The position numbers and the translations under genes were made by a program. Of a stretch of 64,000 bases of DNA, positions 17,081 through 26,796 are shown piece by piece. Within the stretch, counting starts at the first letter, position 1. Every line of letters starts with the position of its first letter. The DNA is taken from contig NZ_JNIF01000004.1 of the NCBI RefSeq assembly GCF_000702445.1, positions 372,001 to 436,000 of the forward strand, written 5' to 3'. The notes beneath the pieces are model-generated. The model did no database searches. It saw only the letters and a program-made list of their open reading frames with translations, and had not been told where the DNA came from. This DNA is from Bryobacter aggregatus MPL3 (lineage in GTDB: Bacteria; Acidobacteriota; Terriglobia; Bryobacterales; Bryobacteraceae).

Positions 17081-20000
17081 CTAGTGGACTGGAACCGGCT
17101 GCTGGCTCGGCAGATTGTCTTTTTCGTTCTGATTGTGCACAGGCTTCTTGGCCACCTTCGCCAGATAGGTGTAAACCACTGGGGTCAGGTAGAGCGTGAC
17201 CAACTGCGAGAAGAGCAGACCGCCGACAACGACAAGGCCGAGCGGCTGCCGCGCTTCGCCACCAGCTCCATAGCCAATGGCGATGGGCACCGCACCGAGC
17301 AGCGCGCACATGGTCGTCATCATGATCGGGCGGAAGCGGACCAGGCAACCCTGATAGATCGCCTCATCGGAACTCATGCCCTCGCGCTCCGCCTCGAGTG
17401 CGAAGTCGATCTGCATAATCGCGTTCTTTTTCACGATGCCGATGAGCATGATCAAGCCGACAAAGGCGTAAATGCTCAGATCCATCTTGAACAGGTAGAG
17501 CGTGAGTAGCGCACCAAACCCGGCACTGGGCAGCCCCGAGAGAATCGTGATCGGGTGGATGAAGCTCTCATATAGAATGCCGAGAACAATGTAGACCACC
17601 GCAATGGCAACCGCGAGCAGAATCCAGAGATTCCCGAGTGAGCCCTGGAAGGCGCCGGCGGCGCCCTGGAAGCTGGCCGATACACTGCCCGGCACTACTT
17701 CAGCCGCCACCTTAGCCACCTGATCGAGCGCGACGCCCAGCGCCGCATCGGGCCTGATCCCGAAGGACACGGTAACCGCAGGCAACTGTCCATAGTGGCT
17801 GATGGCCAGCGGACCATTGTCCAGTTCCACCTTGGCCAGCGCCTCCAGCGGAATCAGATTATTGTTGGACGCCTTGAAGTACAACATCGACAGCAGCTTC
17901 GGGTCCGACTGGTACTGCGGCATCAATTCGAGCAACACCTTGTACTCGTTCACCGGGGAGTAGATCGTCGACGCCCAACGTGGGCCATAGGCGTCATAAA
18001 GAGCGTTCTCAATCTGATTCACGTTCACCTGAATCGCCGCTGCCTTATCGCGATCCACTTCGATCTTCACTTGCGGGGAACGAATCATCAGATCGCTCGT
18101 CACATCTTCGAGCGTGTGGAGCTTGGACAGTTCATTCGTCAGGTCCTCGGCCGCCGCATAGAGCGCCTCTTTATCCGGAGAATAAAGTGTGTACTGGTAA
18201 AGACTCTTCGAAACAAGTCCACCGATGCGGACGACAGGGGGATTTTGCGGATAGGCCTTGAGCCCGGGGTACTGGGCGAGCTTGGGCCGAATGCGAGCAA
18301 TGATGTCGTTCACAAGCAGATGCCGCTCGGCCCGTGGCTTCAAGTGGACCACGATCTGACCGTAGTTATTGCCCCCGAGTGAAGTGGAAGCCGTGCCGCC
18401 GATATTGGAGACCAGCGATTCGACATCGGGGTCTTCCCGGAGCATCTCGGCAATTTGGTTCTGGTACAGCATCATCTGCTGGAAGGAGGTTCCCTCTTGG
18501 GCTTCCGTGATGACGGTCATCTGGTCAGTGTCCTGATCGGGAATAAAACCTTTCGGGACTTCGACAAAGAGCCAGCCGGTGGCCACCAGGATCAGCAGCG
18601 AGAACACCATGGTGGCGGGCCGGTGCCGCAGAACAAACTTCAGACTGCGGTCATAGCCGGCAAGCCAGGCATCGAAGGCTCTTTCAGTAATCAGGTAGAA
18701 CTTGCTCTTGTGATGCGAGACGCGGAGAAAGCGGCTCGAAAGCATCGGAGTGAGCGTCACCGAGACCACGCCGGAAATGAGAATCGCGACGCAGATCGTG
18801 ACCGAGAACTCCTGGAACAGGCGGCCAAGCACGCCGCCCATGAACAGAATCGGAATAAACACGGCGGCGAGCGAAATCGTCATCGAAACAATTGTGAAGC
18901 CAATCTCGGCGGCTCCTTCGAGCGCGGCCTGCATCGGCGGCTTGCCCATTTCCATGTGCCGCACAATGTTCTCGAGCATGACGATCGCGTCATCAACCAC
19001 AAAGCCGATGGCCAGAATCAGCGCCATCATCGACAGGTTGTCGAGCGAATAGTGGCAAAGGTACATCACGGCAAAGGTGCCGACGATCGAGAAGGGAAGC
19101 GCCAGGCTCGGAATCAAGGTTGCCGAGAAATTCCGCAGGAAGATATAGATCACCGCGATGATCAGCAGCAGTGTGAGCAGCATGGTGAACTGCACGTCGG
19201 CATAAGATTCGCGGATCGTATCCGAGCGGTCATAGAAGATCTTCATCTCGACCGACGGTGGGATATCTGCCTTGAATTGCGGGAGCAGTTTCTTGATCGC
19301 ATCGGTCACCGCGATCGTGTTCGTGCCGGGCTGCCGTTGGATGCCAAGAACAATCGCCCGGCGGCAGCCGCTCTCATCGCAGAACGACGATGCGGTGCGC
19401 TCATCTTCGACGCCATCGACAATATTGCCAAGCTCCTGGAGCCGAATCGGCGAACCGTTGCGATAGGCAACGATGATCGTCTTGTAGGCTTCGGCGTTCA
19501 TCAACTGGCCACTCGCCTGTAAGGTGAAGGCGCGTTGCGGGCCATTGATGGTACCGGTGGGCAGATTGACGTTCCAGGTCTTAAGGGCTGTCTCCACCTC
19601 ATTGATGCCGACGAGTCGCGAGGCCATCGCATAAGGGTCCATCTGCACGTGGACCGCATAGCGCTGCGCACCCAGAATCGCAACTTGGGCGACGCCGGTC
19701 ACCTGCGAGATCCGCTGGGCCACACGGGTCTCGGCAAACTCATTCAGCGTATAGAGTGGCATCGAATCCGAAGACAGCGCCAGGTAAAGAATGGGCTGGT
19801 CGGCGGGATTCACCTTGGCGAAGGTCGGCGGCGTCGGCATGCCCGGTGGCAGCAAGCGGGAGGACTGTGTAATCGCCGCCTGAACGTCTACAGCAGCCGA
19901 GTCGAGACTCTTGTTCAACTCAAACTCGAGGGTGATCTGCGTCGAGCCGAGCGTGTTTGTGCTGGTCATCGAAGCAAGACCGGCGATGGTCGAGAACTGG

Positions 20001-20206
20001 CCTTCCATGGGCGTGGCGACCGCGGATGCCATCGTCTCCGGACTCGCGCCCGGCAATTGCGCGGTCACGAGCAGGGTGGGGAGGTCGACGTTGGGAAGAT
20101 CGCTGACCGGCAGCGCACGGTAGGCAATGATACCGAAGAGGCCAATGGCCACCATCAGCAGCGTGGTCGCGATGGGCCGTTCGATAAAGATTTTAGAGAC
20201 GTTCAT
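17081..20206 (-). CDS. mdtC: RND efflux permease subunit, MdtC-like
   Basis: Inner-membrane proton-driven drug/metabolite exporter of the HAE1 RND family, 1041 residues, normal length. N-terminus MNVSKIFIERPIATTLLMVA is typical, as is the paired acidic motif of TM4 in GFVVDDAIVMLENIVRHME (D405-D406). Two large periplasmic loops and a second TM bundle (LLAVAIAVVYIVLGILYES; LIGIVKKNAIMQIDFALEAE) follow. It overlaps the preceding permease by ATGA. Two homologous but different permeases side by side behind one adaptor are the MdtABC arrangement, in which the permeases form a mixed trimer. The MdtC name rests on gene order. Confidence 0.9.
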   Translation of the reverse strand: MNVSKIFIERPIATTLLMVAIGLFGIIAYRALPVSDLPNVDLPTLLVTAQLPGASPETMASAVATPMEGQFSTIAGLASMTSTNTLGSTQITLEFELNKSLDSAAVDVQAAITQSSRLLPPGMPTPPTFAKVNPADQPILYLALSSDSMPLYTLNEFAETRVAQRISQVTGVAQVAILGAQRYAVHVQMDPYAMASRLVGINEVETALKTWNVNLPTGTINGPQRAFTLQASGQLMNAEAYKTIIVAYRNGSPIRLQELGNIVDGVEDERTASSFCDESGCRRAIVLGIQRQPGTNTIAVTDAIKKLLPQFKADIPPSVEMKIFYDRSDTIRESYADVQFTMLLTLLLIIAVIYIFLRNFSATLIPSLALPFSIVGTFAVMYLCHYSLDNLSMMALILAIGFVVDDAIVMLENIVRHMEMGKPPMQAALEGAAEIGFTIVSMTISLAAVFIPILFMGGVLGRLFQEFSVTICVAILISGVVSVTLTPMLSSRFLRVSHHKSKFYLITERAFDAWLAGYDRSLKFVLRHRPATMVFSLLILVATGWLFVEVPKGFIPDQDTDQMTVITEAQEGTSFQQMMLYQNQIAEMLREDPDVESLVSNIGGTASTSLGGNNYGQIVVHLKPRAERHLLVNDIIARIRPKLAQYPGLKAYPQNPPVVRIGGLVSKSLYQYTLYSPDKEALYAAAEDLTNELSKLHTLEDVTSDLMIRSPQVKIEVDRDKAAAIQVNVNQIENALYDAYGPRWASTIYSPVNEYKVLLELMPQYQSDPKLLSMLYFKASNNNLIPLEALAKVELDNGPLAISHYGQLPAVTVSFGIRPDAALGVALDQVAKVAAEVVPGSVSASFQGAAGAFQGSLGNLWILLAVAIAVVYIVLGILYESFIHPITILSGLPSAGFGALLTLYLFKMDLSIYAFVGLIMLIGIVKKNAIMQIDFALEAEREGMSSDEAIYQGCLVRFRPIMMTTMCALLGAVPIAIGYGAGGEARQPLGLVVVGGLLFSQLVTLYLTPVVYTYLAKVAKKPVHNQNEKDNLPSQQPVPVH

Positions 20207-23200
20207 GAATGAGCTTCACCAAGGGTAGGCGTCGCGATGCCAGGCTTGGCTTTCTTGCGCGCACTGAGAAAATTTTGAAAGTGATCGAGGTAAACGTAGA
20301 CGACGGGAGTGAGATACAGCGTGATCGCCTGAGAAAAAATCAGGCCGCCTATGATCACCATGCCGAGGGGCTTGCGGGCTTCTCCACCAGCGCCGTAGCC
20401 GGTGGCAATGGGCACCGCCCCCAAGAGCGAGGCGGCAGTGGTCATCATGATCGGACGGAAGCGGGTCATGCAACCCTTAAAGATGGCCTGCGCCGCAGGC
20501 ATGTTCTCATTGCGTTGGGCAGCCAGGGCGAAATCGATCTGCATGATCGCATTCTTCTTCACCAGGCCAATCAACAGGATGAGGCCGACAAAGGCGTAGA
20601 GATTCAACTCCACCCCTGTGATCAGCAGTGTGAGTAGTGCTCCGAAGGCAGCCGAAGGCAGTCCGGAAAGAATCGTTAACGGATGGATGAAGCTCTCATA
20701 GAGCACACCGAGGACGATATAGACCACCAGGATGGCGACGACCAGCAAGGTCGTCATATTGGAGAGCGAATCCTGGAAGGCCTTCGCCGTACCAGCGAAA
20801 CTGATGTTGATATTCGAAGGGAGCTTCTCGCGGGCCAGCGTCGTAATTTCTTCTACCGCCTGACCGAGGGCGACGCCTGGCTTGAGGTTGAACGAAACTG
20901 TGACGCTGGGGAGCTGGCCGGAATGATTGATCATCTGCGGACCTGCATCCTCGACACGATGGGTTACCGCTTCAATCGGAATCAGCCGTCCGTCTCCCGA
21001 CTTCAAGTAGAGCTTTGAGAGCATATCGGCAAAGGCCTGGTAGCGCGGCGTCACTTCGAGCATCACGCGGTACTGGTTATTCGGCGCATAGATGGTGGAT
21101 GCAAAGCTGGTGCCATAACCGTTGTAGATGGCTTGTTCGATTGTTTGTACATCCAGATTGTAGGTGGCGGCTTTGTCGCGGTCGATCTCGATCCGCACCC
21201 GCGGACTCCGCATCTGGATATCGCTATTGATATCGAGCACGGCTGGAAGCTTCGCGACTTCGCGTTCAAAGAGTTGGCCTTCACGATACAGTTGCGCCGT
21301 ATCGGTTGCCTGCAGGGTCACCTGATAGCTGGAATTCGATCCCCGGCCTCCAATGCGGATGGCGGGTGGAAGGGTCGGTACGGCGCGAACGCCCACAATC
21401 GAGGCGAGCTTCGGTCGCAGCCGGTTCGCGATCTGCGCGGCAGAATCCTTGCGCTGCTTGAGCGGCTTCAACTGGACAAAGAGACGGCCGGAATTGCCGC
21501 CGCCCCCACCTCCCGGGCCGCCCCCGCCCACGCTGGACAAGAACGTTTCGACGTCCGGGTCCTGGGCTACCACCTGATTCACTTTTTCCTGAATCACCCG
21601 CATCGCCTGGTAGCTGGTGCCTTGCGCCATCTCGGTATTGATCGAGATCTGGTCCGCGTCCACATCGGGAATGAAGCCTTTCGGCACCACTTCGAGCAAC
21701 TTGAAGGTGGCGGCAAACATCGCGATAAAGACCACCACCATCACCAGATGATGCCGCACCACCCAGGTCAGGCTCAGTTCGTACATCCGGGTTGCCAGCA
21801 GCAGGGGAGCCTCCACCATCCGGGAAAGCAGATTCGGCCGCTCCGGGGAATGAGGCCGCAGGATCCGGCTCGCCAGCATCGGCGTGAGAGTAACGGAGAC
21901 AAAACCGGAGATCAGCACCGCTACGGTAATCGTCACGGCAAACTCACGGAAGAGCCGGCCCATCACTCCACCCATGAATAGAATCGGAATGAATACGGCG
22001 GCAAGCGAGACCGTCATCGAGATGATCGTGAACCAGATCTCGCGCGAACCCTTGAGGGCCGCTTCCATTGGGCTTTCTCCCGCCTCCACGTGCCGCACGA
22101 TGTTTTCGAGCATGACGATCGCATCGTCGACGACAAAGCCGACGGACAGGATAATCGCCATCATCGATAAGTTGTCCAGTGAGTAATCGAGGATGTACAT
22201 CACTGCAAAGGTGCCCACCAGGGAAATCGGGAGAGCCAGGCTGGGGATGATTGTCGCCGAGGCTTTCCGCAGAAACAGGAAGATCACCAGGATCACCAGG
22301 AAGAGGGTCAGTACCAGCGTTACCTCAATATCGGCAAAGGCCTCCCGGATGTTCTTCGAGCGGTCCGCGCGGATGCTCAGATCGACCGTGGGCGGCAGTT
22401 GCTTGCGAATCTCGGGGAGCACCTTCCGGACTGCATCGTTCACCTGAATGATGTTGCTGCCGGGCTGGCGCATCACCATCAGATTGATGCCCTGGACAAA
22501 GGTCTTATCTGCGTTGAAGTTCCACGCCATGGTGCGCTCGTCTTCGCTGCCGTCACGGACAATGCCGAGGTCGGCCAAGCGCACCGGTGCGTTGTTGCGC
22601 CAGGCGACGATCAGGTCCTTGTAGGCTTCGGCGTTATGGAGTTGTCCATTCGTATGGATCGCGTAAGCGCGATTCGGGCCCCACAGGGTACCGGTTGGAG
22701 TATTGACATTCCAGTTCCGGATGGCGTCGGCGACTTCATTGATGCCGATGCCGCGAGTGGCCAGCTTCTCCGGGTCCACCTGCACCCGGACGGCAAACTT
22801 CTGCGAGCCCATGACATTCACTTGCGCCACGCCATCGATCGAGGAGATGCGTTGGCCGATCACGGTCTGTGCAATTTCGTCGAGCTGCCATTTCGGCATC
22901 GCGTTCGAGGTGAGCGCGAAGAACATTACCGGACCATCGCTCGGATTCACTTTGCGGAAGGAGGGCGGGGAAGGCATGCCCGGCGGCAGCAATGGCATCG
23001 CCGCGCTGATTGCCGTCTGTACGTCGACTGCGGCGCCGTCGATCTCGCGCGAGAGATCGAACTGCATGGTGATGTTAGAGGACCCCAGCGAATTCGAGGA
23101 GGTCATGGAATCGACACCGGCGATGGTGGTGAATTGCCGTTCGAGTGGAGTGGCCACCGAAGACGCCATTGTCGTCGGATCGGCGCCGGGAAGGTTGGCC

Positions 23201-23343
23201 GAGACGCTGATCGTCGGGAAGTCGACGTTGGGGAGGTCGCTCACCGGAAGGGCGAAATACGCAATGACGCCAAAGAGCCCGATGCCCACCATCAGCAGGA
23301 TGGTGGCCACAGGGCGCTTAATGAATATCGCTGAGAAATTCAT
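20203..23343 (-). CDS. mdtB: RND efflux permease subunit, MdtB-like
   Basis: HAE1-type RND exporter of 1046 residues. N-terminus MNFSAIFIKRPVATILLMVG, TM4 proton-relay aspartates in GFVVDDAIVMLENI (D406-D407), and the second-half motif LIGLVKKNAIMQIDFALAAQ. A glycine run (GGGGPGGGGGG) near residues 605-616 in the second periplasmic loop is unusual. It begins five bases after the adaptor gene and overlaps the next permease gene by ATGA, so adaptor and both pumps are co-translated. Substrate not predictable. Confidence 0.9.
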   Translation of the reverse strand: MNFSAIFIKRPVATILLMVGIGLFGVIAYFALPVSDLPNVDFPTISVSANLPGADPTTMASSVATPLERQFTTIAGVDSMTSSNSLGSSNITMQFDLSREIDGAAVDVQTAISAAMPLLPPGMPSPPSFRKVNPSDGPVMFFALTSNAMPKWQLDEIAQTVIGQRISSIDGVAQVNVMGSQKFAVRVQVDPEKLATRGIGINEVADAIRNWNVNTPTGTLWGPNRAYAIHTNGQLHNAEAYKDLIVAWRNNAPVRLADLGIVRDGSEDERTMAWNFNADKTFVQGINLMVMRQPGSNIIQVNDAVRKVLPEIRKQLPPTVDLSIRADRSKNIREAFADIEVTLVLTLFLVILVIFLFLRKASATIIPSLALPISLVGTFAVMYILDYSLDNLSMMAIILSVGFVVDDAIVMLENIVRHVEAGESPMEAALKGSREIWFTIISMTVSLAAVFIPILFMGGVMGRLFREFAVTITVAVLISGFVSVTLTPMLASRILRPHSPERPNLLSRMVEAPLLLATRMYELSLTWVVRHHLVMVVVFIAMFAATFKLLEVVPKGFIPDVDADQISINTEMAQGTSYQAMRVIQEKVNQVVAQDPDVETFLSSVGGGGPGGGGGGNSGRLFVQLKPLKQRKDSAAQIANRLRPKLASIVGVRAVPTLPPAIRIGGRGSNSSYQVTLQATDTAQLYREGQLFEREVAKLPAVLDINSDIQMRSPRVRIEIDRDKAATYNLDVQTIEQAIYNGYGTSFASTIYAPNNQYRVMLEVTPRYQAFADMLSKLYLKSGDGRLIPIEAVTHRVEDAGPQMINHSGQLPSVTVSFNLKPGVALGQAVEEITTLAREKLPSNINISFAGTAKAFQDSLSNMTTLLVVAILVVYIVLGVLYESFIHPLTILSGLPSAAFGALLTLLITGVELNLYAFVGLILLIGLVKKNAIMQIDFALAAQRNENMPAAQAIFKGCMTRFRPIMMTTAASLLGAVPIATGYGAGGEARKPLGMVIIGGLIFSQAITLYLTPVVYVYLDHFQNFLSARKKAKPGIATPTLGEAHS

Positions 23344-23348
23344 GAGAG

Positions 23349-24659
23349 CTATTCAGCTTTCTTGGGACGGCCGCCGCCTTTGTTTTCGCCGCCACCGGAG
23401 TTTTCGGCACCCTTGGCTTCGCCCTTGCGTCCACCGCCGCCACCGGCTGCGGGGCGAGGGGTGACCTTCAGGCCGGGAGCAATGCGCAACTGTCCTTCGG
23501 TCACAATCGTTTCTCCCGCATTGATGCCCTTGGTGATGACAATCTCATTGCCATTGCGCTGGCCCGTGGTCACCGGACGGTTCTCGACGGTACGATCTTC
23601 CTTGACGACATAGATATAGCTGCCGTCCTGCCCCGTTTGAATCGCCTGGTTCGGGACGACGACTGCATTCTCGAGCGTGCCCAGGCGCATCCGCACGCGG
23701 ACAAACTGGCCCGGCCACATCTTGCGATCCTGATTCGGGAAGCTGGCGCGGAGCCGTAAGGTGCCGGTGGTGGAGTCTACCGTGTTTTCGATGAAGATCA
23801 GGACACCCTGGTGGGCGTCTGGGGAACTGGTGGCTGTATCCTGCGGGGTCGCTGTCACCGGAATCTTCTCTTTTCCGAAGCGGTTTGCAATCTTCTGAAA
23901 CTGTGATTCCGGCACGGCGAAGGTCACATTCAGCGGTTGGATCTGGACGATGCTCACCAATTCGGTGGTGTTCGCCGAGACAATATTGCCTGGCTTGACC
24001 AGCAGCGTACCGGTGCGGCCGGTGATCGGCGCCTTGATCGTGGTGAAGCTCAACTGGACCTTGAGATTGTCAATCGTGGCCTTATTCGCGGCAATGTCGG
24101 CCCGCGAGCTCTCGATTGCCGCGCGATCCGCATCCGTTGCTTCCTTCTGGGCCTGTGCCTGGGACTGCGCCTGCGCCCCGACTTCCTTCGACACGATGCC
24201 TTCGCGCATCAGCTCTTCATTGCGCTTGGAGACCGAATTCAGGTATTCGGCCTGTGCGACGTCCTTGGCCAGAGTTGCCGTTGCCTGGCGCAACTGCGCC
24301 TCGCTGCGGGCGAGGTTGGCAATCGCCTGATCGAGCTGTGCCGTGATCGTGCGGCGGTCGATCTCAAACAGCGGGCTGCCGGCGGTGACAAATTCGCCCT
24401 CCTTAAACAGCGCCGCCTTCAATTCGCCGCTGACTTGGGGCTTGATCGTAACGGTAGAGCTCGCCTCGACATTGCCGATGACGTCGAGATCGAGGGGGAC
24501 ATCCTTCGTGACCGCTTTGGTGATGACAACTGGAACGTCGCCGCCTTTCTTACCGGCTCCTTTCCCTGGTGTCGTTGCGGCTTGTTGGTTGCACGCAGTC
24601 AGAAAAAGGGCCAGAGCGGCAGTCGAGGCGAGGGTGAGAGTCGAGAACGGGAGGCGCAT
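23349..24659 (-). CDS. mdtA: RND efflux periplasmic adaptor (membrane fusion protein), lipoprotein
   Basis: 436 residues; links the RND permease to an outer-membrane channel. Lipoprotein signal MRLPFSTLTLASTAALALFLTAC with the acylated Cys at residue 23, which is why this start is preferred to an ATG 42 bases upstream. Then the HlyD-type fold: barrel-sandwich segment VEASSTVTIKPQVSGELKAA, alpha-hairpin with many Ala/Gln, and LVKPGNIVSANTTELVSIVQ. The last 35 residues are Gly/Lys-rich (GGGGGRKGEAKG) and probably disordered. No TolC-like gene is nearby. Confidence 0.9.
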   Translation of the reverse strand: MRLPFSTLTLASTAALALFLTACNQQAATTPGKGAGKKGGDVPVVITKAVTKDVPLDLDVIGNVEASSTVTIKPQVSGELKAALFKEGEFVTAGSPLFEIDRRTITAQLDQAIANLARSEAQLRQATATLAKDVAQAEYLNSVSKRNEELMREGIVSKEVGAQAQSQAQAQKEATDADRAAIESSRADIAANKATIDNLKVQLSFTTIKAPITGRTGTLLVKPGNIVSANTTELVSIVQIQPLNVTFAVPESQFQKIANRFGKEKIPVTATPQDTATSSPDAHQGVLIFIENTVDSTTGTLRLRASFPNQDRKMWPGQFVRVRMRLGTLENAVVVPNQAIQTGQDGSYIYVVKEDRTVENRPVTTGQRNGNEIVITKGINAGETIVTEGQLRIAPGLKVTPRPAAGGGGGRKGEAKGAENSGGGENKGGGRPKKAE

Positions 24660-24773
24660 GAGAATGGAAATGGAAATGCCTAAATTAGCAAGACTTAGCA
24701 TGTGTTGGCAAAGTTACCTATAGCCCGTGATCGGCGCTAGGAATCACCGCGAGAAGGGAGAGAGAAAGTCCGC

Positions 24774-25964
24774 CTACAACAGTTGGCGGATGGTGCGGAG
24801 TAATGTTTCGCTTTCGACCGGTTTTGGAAGATAACCTTGCATCCCGTGGGAAATACATAGGGTGCGGTACTCGTCACCGGCATTGGCGGTGAGGGCGAGC
24901 ACTGGTGTCTTTTCGTACCCTACGACGTCGCGGAGATGCGTTGTGGTTTCAATTCCGTCCATTCCAGGCATTTGCAGGTCCATGATGACCAATTGGAAGC
25001 GTTCTTTTGCGGCAATTTCTAGGGCTTCAGGGCCAGAAGCCGCCAGGGTGACCTGATATCCGCCCCGTTTTAGATAGGCTTCGGCCACTTTACGTGCTGC
25101 CTCATTGTCATCGACAACGAGGACATTTTTCTCGGCTGTTATCTGGAAAGTCGGCTCGAGTTCGGAGTGTCCAAATGGAATTGTGAAGGAAAAGACACTT
25201 CCTCTGCCGGGGGTGCTTTCTACGCTCAGGTCGCCACCGAGCACTTTCGCCAGTCCTTGCGCCAGGCTCACTCCGAGCCCCAGGCCCGGATAGCGGCGCG
25301 ACAGACCGTTCTCCAGTTGCTCAAAGGATTCGAAGATGCGGGTGATCTCTTCGTTGCTCATCCCAATGCCGGTATCTTGGATCTTGGCGGTGAGCAGGAA
25401 ACGTTTCAAATCGGTCGGATGCGGGGCGATATCCACGTGTAGCTCGACGCTTCCCTTTTCTGTGAACTTAACGGCGTTCGACAGCAGGTGCTGGAGAAGC
25501 TTGCGGAAGCGGAGTTCGTCTCCCTTGGCCGCCTCGGGAACCTCATCGGAGAGCCGCAGGTAAAAATTCAACCCCTTTTGGCGGGCCTTGATTAGCCACT
25601 GGGCCGATAGTGCCTCAATGGCCTCATGGAGAAGAAAATCGCTCGAAATGACGGACGCTTCTCCGGCGGCCAGAGCGGTGAACTCCAGGGTAGAGGACAA
25701 AACGGCGTAGAGTTCCTCCGCACAGGCCTTGGTGAGATTCACATACTCACGCTGTTCGCCCGATAACGGCGATTGCTCGAGCAGGCTGGTCATGCCGAGG
25801 ATGCCGCTCAGCGGAGTCCTCACCTCATGATTCAAGGCCGCAAGGAACTGACGCTTCAGCCGGTCGATTTCCATCATTTCAGCCATTCCAACCACTAATC
25901 GGCGGAAGACCTTAGAGCCTTTAGCTCTTTCAGCGATTGTGCAGGAATCCTTCGATGCCTGCAA
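24774..25964 (-). CDS. Soluble hybrid histidine kinase (HisKA-HATPase-receiver)
   Basis: Up to 396 residues. The phosphorylated His is in LNHEVRTPLSG (H46 from the TTG start), the N box in LLSNAVKFTEKG, G1 in DTGIGMS, F box in FESFEQ and G2 in GLGLGVSLA. A receiver domain follows with the acidic pair VVDDNE, phospho-acceptor Asp329 in IMDLQMPGMDG and Lys381 in YLPKP. There is no membrane segment or sensor domain, so input must come from a partner. The true start may be the ATG at 25886. No HPt or output regulator is adjacent. It precedes the RND operon by 114 bases on the same strand, so it may control or be co-transcribed with it. Confidence 0.9.
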   Translation of the reverse strand: MQASKDSCTIAERAKGSKVFRRLVVGMAEMMEIDRLKRQFLAALNHEVRTPLSGILGMTSLLEQSPLSGEQREYVNLTKACAEELYAVLSSTLEFTALAAGEASVISSDFLLHEAIEALSAQWLIKARQKGLNFYLRLSDEVPEAAKGDELRFRKLLQHLLSNAVKFTEKGSVELHVDIAPHPTDLKRFLLTAKIQDTGIGMSNEEITRIFESFEQLENGLSRRYPGLGLGVSLAQGLAKVLGGDLSVESTPGRGSVFSFTIPFGHSELEPTFQITAEKNVLVVDDNEAARKVAEAYLKRGGYQVTLAASGPEALEIAAKERFQLVIMDLQMPGMDGIETTTHLRDVVGYEKTPVLALTANAGDEYRTLCISHGMQGYLPKPVESETLLRTIRQLL

Positions 25965-26055
25965 TCAGAGTGCAGAGCAAGACGTGCGCCATCCAACCAT
26001 AATGAATCCAATATCTTGTGAAGTGGAGGATCATCCGGAGGTCTTGTCTCACCAT
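25930..26055 (-). CDS. Possible small membrane protein (41 aa) ahead of the kinase
   Basis: ATG at 26055 preceded by AAAAGG; the product has one hydrophobic segment (WMAHVLLCTLIAGIEGFL) flanked by basic residues. It overlaps the first codons of the kinase frame in another frame. Either a short real membrane protein, the remnant of a lost N-terminal sensor of the kinase, or chance. Support is thin. Confidence 0.25.
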   Translation of the reverse strand: MVRQDLRMILHFTRYWIHYGWMAHVLLCTLIAGIEGFLHNR

Positions 26056-26129
26056 GGCTGCCTTTTATTTTCTCTAAGGTTTTTGCCTGAGAGGGTGAGC
26101 TAGGGTACTGTGCGAAGACTGAGCTGGTA

Positions 26130-26783
26130 CTAGTGCCTAGTCTTTGCCTGGAGGATGCGCTTGCGCTGCTCTTCCGGAAGTTTCTCGATGGCGTAGCGCA
26201 ATGTCGTGCGTGGGATGCGGGTGTAGTGGGTCTCGAGAAAATGGAGCAGGGCAGGCTGAGAGGTTTTTCCTGCCTCGCGCAGCATCCAGCCGACGGCCTT
26301 ATGGATCAGGTCGTCGGGATCGCCGAGCAGCAACTCCGCAATCGCATAGCTGTCGGCCGTGTCGCCAGTCCGTAGAAACGCAAAAGTGGCGAGAATCGCG
26401 ATGCGGCGCTCCCATAAGGATCGCGACCGGACCAGCCGGTACAGCGGCTGGCGGCTCCGGACCAGCAGATGTTGCCCGACGATCTCCCGGGCGGAACTAT
26501 CGACGAGATCCCAGTTGTTGATCGCCCGTGTCTGCGACAGGTAAAAGTCGTAGATCTCCTGGCGCCGTGCTGCATCGGCTTTCTGGTATTGCGCAACGAG
26601 AATCTGCAAGGCAGTGAAGCGTTCTTCGTGGATGGGGGAGGCAAGCAGTTCCTGAATCTGGTCCTGGGAGAGGTGTTTGGCCTCGCGTGCGATCTTGCGT
26701 TGCGCCGGCACAGAAACGCCGAGGAAGATGTCTCCCTCGCCATACTGGCCGGGACTGGTTTTGAAATAAGAGGCGGCATGCAC
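26130..26783 (-). CDS. DNA alkylation repair protein (AlkD-like), N-terminus apparently truncated
   Basis: HEAT-like repeat DNA glycosylase of the AlkD family, which removes bulky or cationic alkylated bases. Seen: YFKTSPGQYGEGDIFLGVSV near the N-terminus, INNWDLVDSSAREIVGQHL with the Trp-Asp motif, and the helical repeats GDPDDLIHKAVGWMLREAGK and YTRIPRTTLRYAIEKLPEE. The usual family N-terminus continues upstream in frame (VRQALAALGTAERAV) but no ATG, GTG or TTG exists before an upstream stop, so the GTG at 26783 is the only standard start and it skips about 15 conserved residues. The upstream neighbour on the other strand is also missing its N-terminus. Confidence 0.8.
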   Translation of the reverse strand: MHAASYFKTSPGQYGEGDIFLGVSVPAQRKIAREAKHLSQDQIQELLASPIHEERFTALQILVAQYQKADAARRQEIYDFYLSQTRAINNWDLVDSSAREIVGQHLLVRSRQPLYRLVRSRSLWERRIAILATFAFLRTGDTADSYAIAELLLGDPDDLIHKAVGWMLREAGKTSQPALLHFLETHYTRIPRTTLRYAIEKLPEEQRKRILQAKTRH

Positions 26784-26796
26784 CGCGCGTTCCGCC

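Noticed and set aside
26050-26130. Glycine-riboswitch-like sequence (CTCTCAGGCAAAAACC on the minus strand)
   Set aside because: Only the short CUCUCAGGCAAAA part resembles the gcvT aptamer; the upstream GCCGAAGG and closing stem are missing and the downstream gene is a histidine kinase.
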